In this document: piece after piece, positions 6,223 to 11,417 of the stretch
How positions within the stretch are numbered: the first letter of the stretch is position 1
How the letters are laid out: every line of letters begins with the position of its first letter
Source of the DNA: an uncultured Collinsella sp.
GTDB lineage: Bacteria > Actinomycetota > Coriobacteriia > Coriobacteriales > Coriobacteriaceae
Length of the DNA stretch: 11,417 nt
Assembly (NCBI GenBank): GCA_902494815.1
Contig: CABUVB010000043.1
Span: 1 to 11,417, forward strand
Reading direction: 5' to 3'
Made by a program: the position numbers and the translations under genes
Notes under the pieces: generated by a model
Seen by the model: only the letters and a program-made list of their open reading frames with translations
Told to the model about the DNA's origin: nothing
Database searches by the model: none

Positions 6223-6282
6223 ATGAGAGCCCAGCCCGTTATACAAGCAGGAGATACCTATGCCTACCGATTCCATCCGTGA
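6223..6282 (+). CDS. Short upstream ORF (19 aa) overlapping the CyuA-type start
   Basis: An ATG nine bases after AAAGGAG (6207-6213), a stronger ribosome site than that of the main gene, opens a 19-codon frame (MRAQPVIQAGDTYAYRFHP). It ends at TGA 6280-6282, 23 bases inside the next gene in another frame. The GGAG ribosome site of the main gene lies within this ORF, so its translation must affect initiation downstream by coupling or occlusion. No residue is enriched that would suggest amino-acid sensing. It could also be a chance ORF. Confidence 0.4.
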   Translation: MRAQPVIQAGDTYAYRFHP

Positions 6283-7579
6283 TGCCGCGTTTTGCGATGT
6301 TTTGAACCGCGAACTTGTCTGCGCGCTCGGCTGTACCGAGCCCATTGCCGTTGCCTATGCAGCGGCGCTGGCGAGTCAGACGCTCGGTTGCGAACCCGAT
6401 CATATGGATGTTGCCTGCTCGGGCAATATCATCAAGAACGTTAAGAGCGTGACCGTGCCCAACTCGGGCGGCATGCGCGGTATTGAAGCGGCGGCCGTGC
6501 TGGGTGCCGTGGGCGGCGACGCTAAGAGCGCGCTCGAGGTGCTCGAGAGCGTTAACGATGAAGACCGCGCTCGCGTGGCCGAGCTCCTTGCCGACGCCGG
6601 CTACTGCGATGTGTCGCTTGTCGAAGGTGTGCCCAACCTCTACATCAAGGTGACTGCGACGGCCGGGGGCCATACCGCGGTCGTCGAGATTACCGACCAC
6701 CACACTAATGTCACGTGCCATACGCTCGATGGTATTCCGGTATGCGGCAAGTCGGCGGGGGAGTGTGCCGCCTGCGCCGAGCGCGTGGTGGCCGAGCGTG
6801 CGGCGGATAAGGCCGATACCCCTATGAGCATCGAGTCCATCATCGACTTTATCGAGGACGGTGACATTGAGGACGCCCGCGCTGCCGTTGAGCGTCAGAT
6901 TGAGCTGAATGGCGCAATCAGTGCCGAGGGCCTTGCGCACGCTTGGGGCGCCGAGGTGGGTCGTACGCTGCTGGGTGCTCGTGCCGATGACGTCGCCTGC
7001 CGTGCCCGTGCCCGTGCGGCCGCCGGGTCCGACGCCCGCATGAACGGCTGCGCGCTGCCGGTCGCCATTGTGTGCGGCTCGGGCAATCAGGGCATTACCT
7101 GCGCATTGCCCGTCATGGAGTATGCCGAGTACCTGCGTTGCGACCACGAGCGCCTGGTGCGCGCCGTGATGCTGTCCGATCTTATCGCCGTGCATATCAA
7201 GAGCTATATTGGTGCTCTCTCGGCGTTTTGCGGTGCTATTTGCGCTGCGTGCGGCGCCGGCGCTGCGATTACCTGGCTGTGCGGTGGCACGCGCGAACAG
7301 ATTGGCGCGACGGTCTCGAATACGCTTGGCAACGTGGGCGGCATCGTGTGCGACGGCGCCAAGGCGAGCTGTGCCGCCAAGATCTCGGCTGCCGTTGATG
7401 CGGCGATTCTGGGCCACGATATGGCTATGCAGGGTCGCGGCTTCCGCGCCGGCGAGGGCCTGATCCAGGATACCGTTGAGCAGACAATCGCCAGCATGGG
7501 CTACGTGGGCCGTGTGGGTATGAAAGATACCGACGTCGAGATCCTCAACATCATGATCGGCAAAACCCAGGTCTGTTAA
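6260..7579 (+). CDS. UPF0597/CyuA-type L-cysteine desulfidase or serine dehydratase-like protein
   Basis: The 439-residue product belongs to the family of CyuA (YhaM) and archaeal L-cysteine desulfidase: oxygen-sensitive, PLP-independent [4Fe-4S] enzymes that convert cysteine to pyruvate, ammonia and sulfide, related to L-serine dehydratase alpha chains. Visible marks are LGCTEPIAVAYAAA with Cys25, the SGNIIKNVKSVTVPNSGG block near residues 54-71, GSGNQGITCALPV with Cys281, and the cysteines at 324, 328, 331 and 341 around CGAICAACGAGAAITWLCGG. In the characterised archaeal enzyme a cysteine near 25 is catalytic and three C-terminal ones hold the cluster, and the pattern here fits. The ATG at 6260 has GGAG eight bases before it. 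Cysteine versus serine as substrate cannot be decided. A role in amino-acid catabolism or sulfide production is inferred. Its stop overlaps that of the convergent HAD gene. Confidence 0.88.
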   Translation: MPTDSIRDAAFCDVLNRELVCALGCTEPIAVAYAAALASQTLGCEPDHMDVACSGNIIKNVKSVTVPNSGGMRGIEAAAVLGAVGGDAKSALEVLESVNDEDRARVAELLADAGYCDVSLVEGVPNLYIKVTATAGGHTAVVEITDHHTNVTCHTLDGIPVCGKSAGECAACAERVVAERAADKADTPMSIESIIDFIEDGDIEDARAAVERQIELNGAISAEGLAHAWGAEVGRTLLGARADDVACRARARAAAGSDARMNGCALPVAIVCGSGNQGITCALPVMEYAEYLRCDHERLVRAVMLSDLIAVHIKSYIGALSAFCGAICAACGAGAAITWLCGGTREQIGATVSNTLGNVGGIVCDGAKASCAAKISAAVDAAILGHDMAMQGRGFRAGEGLIQDTVEQTIASMGYVGRVGMKDTDVEILNIMIGKTQVC

Positions 7580-8334
7580 GACAGTTCGTTGGCTATTTGG
7601 TGTTCGTAGAAGGCTTCTACTACGGCGTTAAAGTCGCGGGCGAAGTCTTCCATGGTTCCGCGCCAGGTTGCTCGGCTGGGCTTGCCTTGGCCCACAAAGG
7701 CGGTTTGGATGCCGCAATCGGGGGACGGGAAGTCGCGTTTGGGATCGTTGCCCACCATAAGGACCTCGTGTGGCTCGAGCCCCATCACCTGAAGCTGCTC
7801 TAGATAGTAGGTGGCATCGGGCTTGCAGCGGGTGGTGTTTCCCATGTGCGTGACGAGCTCAAAGGGGGCGTCGGCCAGGTCGCCCCAACCCATGCGGCAC
7901 TCGATGGCCCCTTGGGGAAAGCTGGGGTTGGTGAAGAGCGCGCAGCGCAGTCCTGCATCCTGTACGGCCTGGAGCGCGGCGTGTGCGCCCGGCATGGCGT
8001 GGGCGTTAATGACATCGTCGTTCTTGTACGGAAGAACTTCGAGGTCATAGTAGGTAAACGCCTCGTAGATGAGGGGATCGGAGAGGCAGATCCCGCATCG
8101 GCGCTCGACCTCTTCTTGGTAAAACTCAAGATTGGTGCGGTTGTCCGTGCCGCTGCGGCGATTGGCGTTGAGGTCGACCAAGATAGTGCCGAGGCGTGCC
8201 ATCGTGCCACCGCGGCTGCGGCGCCCGATATCCGCGAGCATCGAAGAGACATCCTTAAAATAGCGAAGGATGAACGCGTTGAGGTTGATGCTGAGAAGCG
8301 TTTCGTCCATATCGAAAACGACTGCTTTGAGCAC
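7576..8334 (-). CDS. HAD-superfamily phosphatase
   Basis: The 252-residue product is a cytoplasmic HAD-fold hydrolase with a helical cap inserted early (C1 type), resembling phosphoglycolate phosphatase and related enzymes. Motifs are DMDET at 8-12 (nucleophile Asp8, acid/base Asp10), Thr135 in LFTNPS, Lys171 in RCKPD, and GNDPKRD at 195-201. I chose the GTG at 8334 because GAAAGG lies seven bases upstream and the product then opens directly on the first strand (VLKAVVFDMD); an ATG at 8505 would add 57 residues with no family likeness. The gene converges on the CyuA-type gene with overlapping stop codons and no terminator between them. It is divergent from rpsA. The substrate is unknown, and it is not closely related to the HAD gene at 18-845, which has a different cap. 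Confidence 0.9.
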   Translation of the reverse strand: MLKAVVFDMDETLLSINLNAFILRYFKDVSSMLADIGRRSRGGTMARLGTILVDLNANRRSGTDNRTNLEFYQEEVERRCGICLSDPLIYEAFTYYDLEVLPYKNDDVINAHAMPGAHAALQAVQDAGLRCALFTNPSFPQGAIECRMGWGDLADAPFELVTHMGNTTRCKPDATYYLEQLQVMGLEPHEVLMVGNDPKRDFPSPDCGIQTAFVGQGKPSRATWRGTMEDFARDFNAVVEAFYEHQIANELS

Positions 8335-8489
8335 GCGGGCACCTTTCTCGAAAAATCGATCTAGAATCGTTGGCTCCGGATACTTTACCCCAAAGCCGAA
8401 TGCCTGGCTGGTTATCGTCAAGTTGCGGAGACGTGTGTTCATAAGATTACGAAAAAGTCTCCACACGAGTAAAAAATCGCAGTTCACGC

Positions 8490-8518
8490 TTGAAATCGAA
8501 CTCATTTCCCCGTAACCT
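8490..8518 (+). promoter_or_regulatory. Possible rpsA promoter in the 315-base gap before rpsA
   Basis: TTGAAA (8490-8495, five of six) and TAACCT (8513-8518, three of six) are 17 bases apart. The rest of 8335-8649 holds no convincing gene. Near the rpsA start, GGCCC (8607-8611) can pair with GGGCC (8621-8625), just 5' of the ribosome site, which could serve translational control. Confidence 0.3.
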
Positions 8519-8649
8519 ATACGAACGTGATTGCATAAGCGTCACATTAGTATCTGTCGGCTCCCGAGTGTTCCTAAACGTTGTGTGCTTGTCGCACCCT
8601 TCTGTAGGCCCTAGCAATCGGGGCCCCGTAGTTCGAAAGGGGTCCACCT

Positions 8650-9816
8650 TTGAGTGAGATTCAGAACTCGTCCATTTTCTCTCTTGACGATGTCAACGAG
8701 GAGGAGATGAACAACCTCATCGACGGTACGATTACCGACTTTGATGAGGGCGATCTCGTTAACGGCACTGTCGTTAAGATCGAGCATGACGAGGTGCTCG
8801 TTGACATCGGATTCAAGTCCGAGGGCGTTATCCCGGTCCGCGAGCTGTCCATCCGCAAGGACGCTAACCCTGCAGACATCGTTGCACTCGGTGATCCCAT
8901 CGAGGCTCTGGTTCTTCAGAAGGAGGACAAGGACGGTCGTCTGGTCCTGTCCAAGAAGCGTGCCGAGTACGAGCGTGCTTGGAACCGCATCGAGGAGAAG
9001 TTCAACTCCGGCGAGAACGTCGAGGGCGAGGTTATCGAGGTTGTCAAGGGCGGCCTGATCCTCGACATCGGCCTGCGTGGCTTCCTGCCCGCTTCCCTCG
9101 TCGACCTCCGTCGTGTCAAGGACCTCACCTCCTACATGGGCACCCGCATCGAGGCCCGCGTCATCGAGATGGACCGCAACCGCAACAACGTCGTCCTCTC
9201 CCGTCGCGTCGTGCTCGAGGAGTCCCGTAAGGCCGAGCGCTCCGAGATCCTGTCCAAGCTCAAGTCTGGCATGCGTCTCCAGGGCACCGTTTCCTCCATC
9301 GTCGACTTCGGCGCCTTCGTCGACCTCGGCGGTATCGACGGCCTCATCCACATCTCCGAGCTTTCCTGGAACCACGTCAACCATCCTTCCGAGGTTGTCA
9401 AGGTCGGCCAGGAGGTCGAGGTCGAGGTTCTCGACGTCGATCTCAACCGCGAGCGCATCTCCCTGGGTCTCAAGCAGACCACCGAGGATCCGTGGCGCGC
9501 ACTGGTCAAGAAGTACCCCGTCGGCGCTATCGTCGAGGGCACTGTGACCAAGCTTGTCCCGTTCGGTGCTTTCGTCGACCTGGGCGAGGGCATCGAGGGC
9601 CTGGTGCACATCTCCGAGATGGCCAACAAGCACGTCGATCAGCCTTCTCAGGTCACCCACGTGGGCGACAAGGTTCAGGTCAAGGTCATGGAGATCGACC
9701 TCGACCGTCGTCGTATCTCCCTGTCCATGAAGTCCGCTGCTGAGACTCTGGGCGTCGAGATCGAGGTTACCCCGCTTCCTTCCGAGAAGAAGGACGAGGA
9801 GACCGACGCCGAGTAA
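8650..9816 (+). CDS. rpsA: 30S ribosomal protein S1
   Basis: S1 binds mRNA and helps bring it to the 30S subunit. The 388-residue product has an acidic N-terminus and four S1 RNA-binding domains at about 33-102, 119-186, 205-276 and 290-361, then a short acidic tail ending EKKDEETDAE. Domains three and four are the canonical copies, with the FGAFVDLG and GLIHISE or GLVHISE blocks. E. coli S1 has six domains; four-domain forms are usual in Gram-positives and actinobacteria. Translation starts at TTG, with GAAAGGGG (8635-8642) seven bases upstream; the second codon and the rest match S1 N-termini. Codon use is extremely biased towards a few C-ending codons plus CGT, GTT and GAG/AAG, as expected for very high expression. 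A strong terminator follows. The TTG start and the upstream stem may take part in autoregulation, which is known for S1 in E. coli. Confidence 0.97.
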   Translation: MSEIQNSSIFSLDDVNEEEMNNLIDGTITDFDEGDLVNGTVVKIEHDEVLVDIGFKSEGVIPVRELSIRKDANPADIVALGDPIEALVLQKEDKDGRLVLSKKRAEYERAWNRIEEKFNSGENVEGEVIEVVKGGLILDIGLRGFLPASLVDLRRVKDLTSYMGTRIEARVIEMDRNRNNVVLSRRVVLEESRKAERSEILSKLKSGMRLQGTVSSIVDFGAFVDLGGIDGLIHISELSWNHVNHPSEVVKVGQEVEVEVLDVDLNRERISLGLKQTTEDPWRALVKKYPVGAIVEGTVTKLVPFGAFVDLGEGIEGLVHISEMANKHVDQPSQVTHVGDKVQVKVMEIDLDRRRISLSMKSAAETLGVEIEVTPLPSEKKDEETDAE

Positions 9817-9842
9817 ATCGGTTTGACAATCACTTGTTTTAA

Positions 9843-9874
9843 GGGATCCGTCCGCAATGGACGGGTCCCTTTTT
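9843..9874 (+). terminator. Rho-independent terminator after rpsA
   Basis: GGGATCCGTCC (9843-9853) pairs with GGACGGGTCCC (9859-9869), 11 pairs with one G-U, around a five-base loop, followed by TTTTT. It is 26 bases past the rpsA stop. Confidence 0.92.
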
Positions 9875-9940
9875 GCATTTGCTGCTGAGGCGCGCGATGC
9901 TACCCGTGCGCAATGCTGCCCGGGTTGTCTGTTTGCTATT

Positions 9941-10019
9941 GGGTTGTCGGTGCGTGAAAAATGCCGACAACCCGCCTCGGGGAGGAGGCGGGAACGCACC
10001 GAGTAGACGGAGGGGTGCG
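9941..10019. other. Cluster of competing GC-rich stems between rpsA and rnpB
   Basis: Four pairings are visible: GGGTTGTCGG/CCGACAACCC (9941-9950 with 9964-9973), CCCGCCTC/GAGGCGGG (9971-9978 with 9985-9992), TCGGTGCGT/ACGCACCGA (9947-9955 with 9994-10002), and CGCACC/GGTGCG (9995-10000 with 10014-10019). The third excludes the first and fourth, giving two alternative folds. The block lies after the rpsA terminator and before the rnpB promoter, with no ORF. It could be an uncharacterised structured RNA or an interspersed repeat; nothing else was seen in 9875-10118. Confidence 0.45.
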
Positions 10020-10118
10020 GAGCGCGGTCGCGTCTCGACTGACGACGTTGCCCATCGACAGGACCATTGTAGCGCATGGCGGTTCTTGGTTTATCGTGTC
10101 GAGCGTTTGCGTTGTGCC

Positions 10119-10146
10119 ATTGCCTGCGGCAACGGTGTGTTACACT
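10119..10146 (+). promoter_or_regulatory. Candidate promoter for rnpB
   Basis: TACACT (10141-10146) is preceded by TGT, an extended -10, with a weak -35 (ATTGCC, 10119-10124) 16 bases upstream. The expected start, near 10153, is three bases before the first paired base of RNase P RNA, which supports the call. Confidence 0.55.
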
Positions 10147-10152
10147 CTTGCA

Positions 10153-10517
10153 CTGCTGAGTGGGCTAGACGGTCGCGCGATGTGCTGCTTGCAGTACGCG
10201 TGAGGAAAGTCCGGGCTCCAGAGGGCGGGATGCCGGCTAACGGCCGGGCGGAGTGATCCGACGGAAAGCGCCGCAGAAAAGAAGACTCCCACCTGCGTCG
10301 CAAGGCGTAAAGGGAAAAGCTGAAACGGTGGTGTAAGAGACCACCAGCGTCGTGGCAACACGGCGGCTTGGCAAGCCCCATCCGGAGCAAGCGCGAATAG
10401 GAACGCTATGGGCCGGCCCGGTCCGCGTTCGGGTAGCGTGCGTGGAGCTGCATGGTAACGTGCAGACAAGATAAATGACCGTTCACGACAGAACCCGGCT
10501 TATCGGCCCACTCGGCA
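10153..10517 (+). ncRNA. rnpB: RNase P RNA, bacterial class A
   Basis: This is the catalytic RNA that trims 5' leaders from pre-tRNAs together with the RnpA protein. The universally conserved 5' core GAGGAAAGTCCGGGCTCC is at 10202-10219, and the matching 3' core ACAGAACCCGGCTTATC is at 10488-10504. Helix P1 closes the molecule: CTGAGTGGGCT (10156-10166) pairs with GGCCCACTCGG (10505-10515), 11 pairs with two G-U. GGTGGTGTAAGAGACCACC in the middle is another typical stretch. The length of about 365 bases fits class A. Ends are estimated from P1 and the promoter, accurate to a few bases. Confidence 0.95.
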
Positions 10518-10526
10518 CTTTGTTGA

Positions 10527-10636
10527 CGCTGCGACGGCGTCAGCTGGCCGATTTGGCGCTCATTCGTCGGTCGCCGCCATAAGGCGTGCTCTCTCCTCTT
10601 TCGGGCCAAATCGACTCAGCTGACGCCGTCTCGCTG
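10527..10636. repeat. 100-bp inverted-repeat element flanked by a 5-bp direct repeat (MITE-like)
   Basis: GACGGCGTCAGCTG (10533-10546) is the exact inverse of CAGCTGACGCCGTC (10617-10630). After a short internal gap, CGATTTGGC (10549-10557) matches GCCAAATCG (10605-10613) inversely, so the arms span about 25 bp around a 47-base centre. CGCTG flanks the element on both sides (10527-10531 and 10632-10636), each one base from the repeat end, like a target-site duplication. There is no ORF inside. It starts about ten bases after RNase P RNA and could also act as an RNA hairpin. The MITE reading is inferred. Confidence 0.5.
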
Positions 10637-10682
10637 TCTTTGCCTGGTCATTGACGTTGCCGTTCTATTTACTGGGGTTATC

Positions 10683-10705
10683 GGTACGGCCTTTGCCGTA
10701 TTATT
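10683..10705 (+). terminator. Weak candidate terminator downstream of rnpB
   Basis: TACGGC (10685-10690) pairs perfectly with GCCGTA (10695-10700) around CTTT, extendable by two G-U pairs, followed by TTATT. It is about 170 bases past RNase P RNA and 45 before the next gene. The stem is short, so this is tentative. Confidence 0.3.
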
Positions 10706-10747
10706 GAGGCTGTTTGTTGCTGCACTTTATTCTGTTGAGGGGCTTTG

Positions 10748-11383
10748 TTGGACAGCTATTTTACACTGCAATTGAATATTGAGGCTTCGGGCGAGTTTGT
10801 GGACCGCAAGAGCCGGTTTATTGCCCAGCTGGTCCATATTGAGTCCGAGGACGAGGCGAATGCCTTTATCGAGATGGTTCGCAAGCGTCATTACGACGCT
10901 CGGCACAATGTTCCCGCGTGGATTTTAGTCGATGGACGCGAGCGCCAGAGCGATGATGGTGAGCCGAGCCGCACGAGCGGTATGCCGACGCTCGAGGTGT
11001 TGCGCGGTGCGGGGCTCAAAAATGTTTGCTGCGTAGTGACGCGCTATTTTGGTGGCACGCTGTTGGGGCCTGGTGGCTTGGTACGCGCCTATACCGCGGC
11101 GACGCAGGCGGCGGTGGCCGCGGCTCAGGAGGCCGGGCAGATTGTCGAGATGACGAGTGTCGTGCCTGTTGACGTGCATGTGGCCTATCCGCAGTACGAG
11201 CAGGTGCTTCGTTTGGCGCAGGATTCGGGTGCCAAGGTTTCGGATACCGATTTCGCGGATACCGTGACGATTCATTTGGTGTTCAAAGTGGGGGAGCAGG
11301 AGTCGTTTTGCGCTAAGATGCGCGAGCTTATGGCGGGGCGCGAGGAGATCGAGGTCGGCGCTCCCGAATTTGCAGAGTTCTAA
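10748..11383 (+). CDS. YigZ/IMPACT (UPF0029) family protein
   Basis: The 211-residue product matches the YigZ family, cytoplasmic two-domain proteins whose N-terminal domain has the IMPACT/UPF0029 fold and whose C-terminal part is the DUF1949 domain. Visible marks are FVDRKSRFIAQ at 17-27, DDGEPSRTSGMP at 69-80 and VTRYFGGTLLGPGGLVRAY at 97-115. The length is normal for the family. Two adjacent TTG codons, 10745 and 10748, could start translation; GAGGGG (10737-10742) is only two bases from the first but five from the second, so I prefer 10748. No ATG or GTG is suitably placed. The molecular role is unclear; a link to translation or the ribosome has been suggested for relatives. It follows the rnpB region, apparently as a separate unit. 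Confidence 0.9.
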   Translation: MDSYFTLQLNIEASGEFVDRKSRFIAQLVHIESEDEANAFIEMVRKRHYDARHNVPAWILVDGRERQSDDGEPSRTSGMPTLEVLRGAGLKNVCCVVTRYFGGTLLGPGGLVRAYTAATQAAVAAAQEAGQIVEMTSVVPVDVHVAYPQYEQVLRLAQDSGAKVSDTDFADTVTIHLVFKVGEQESFCAKMRELMAGREEIEVGAPEFAEF

Positions 11384-11417
11384 CGGCGACGGCCGGCGTG
11401 CATTTGGATGGGTACCA

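Noticed and set aside
6239..7417. 392-codon minus-strand ORF antisense to the CyuA-type gene
   Set aside because: Low-complexity Ala/Arg/His-rich translation with no family likeness, while the plus strand has conserved motifs.
8611..10077. 488-codon minus-strand ORF across rpsA
   Set aside because: Its repetitive Leu/Val/Asp-rich translation is the mirror of the highly biased rpsA codons, and it runs through the rpsA terminator; no domain is recognisable.
10531..10630. The inverted repeat as part of RNase P RNA
   Set aside because: Helix P1 already closes the RNA at 10515, so the repeat lies outside the mature molecule.

Overview
The window looks like a stretch of a high-GC Gram-positive chromosome, most likely Collinsella or a close relative (Coriobacteriia, Actinomycetota). 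This rests on recall of protein style, strong GAAAGG/AAAGGAG ribosome sites, some TTG/GTG starts, a four-domain S1 protein and an iron-sulfur cysteine desulfidase/serine dehydratase-like gene. It was not checked by any search. The content is mainly housekeeping and metabolic. No CRISPR array, tRNA, phage or intact insertion sequence was seen.

Layout. 18-845 (-) is a Cof-type HAD phosphatase. 846-1399 is a long leader in front of argG. It holds a promoter, a 24-codon reading frame with a strong ribosome site whose last ten residues include six arginines, and RNA stems that could form an attenuator. argG (1400-2626) and argH (3149-4579) catalyse the last two steps of arginine synthesis. They are separated by a terminator and an unrecognised 56-codon gene. 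ndk (4965-5369) has its own promoter and terminator and converges on rpiB (5521-5988, -). rpiB diverges from a CyuA/UPF0597-type gene (6260-7579) across a 271-base region with a 16-bp palindrome and related half sites. The CyuA-type gene ends tail to tail with a second HAD phosphatase (7576-8334, -); their stop codons overlap by 4 bases. rpsA (8650-9816) follows, with a strong terminator.

The 3' part is RNA-rich. After rpsA come several competing GC-rich stems (9941-10019), then the RNase P RNA gene rnpB (about 10153-10517). Directly behind rnpB is a 100-bp inverted-repeat element flanked by a 5-bp direct repeat. The last gene is a YigZ/IMPACT-family protein (10748-11383).

The best candidate for something undescribed is the argG leader. 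If real, arginine shortage would stall ribosomes on the Arg codons and prevent a downstream stem, coupling argininosuccinate synthase expression to charged tRNA-Arg. The other leads are the MITE-like element after rnpB, the switch-like stems after rpsA, the candidate operator cluster between rpiB and the CyuA-type gene, and the overlapping upstream ORF in front of the CyuA-type gene.
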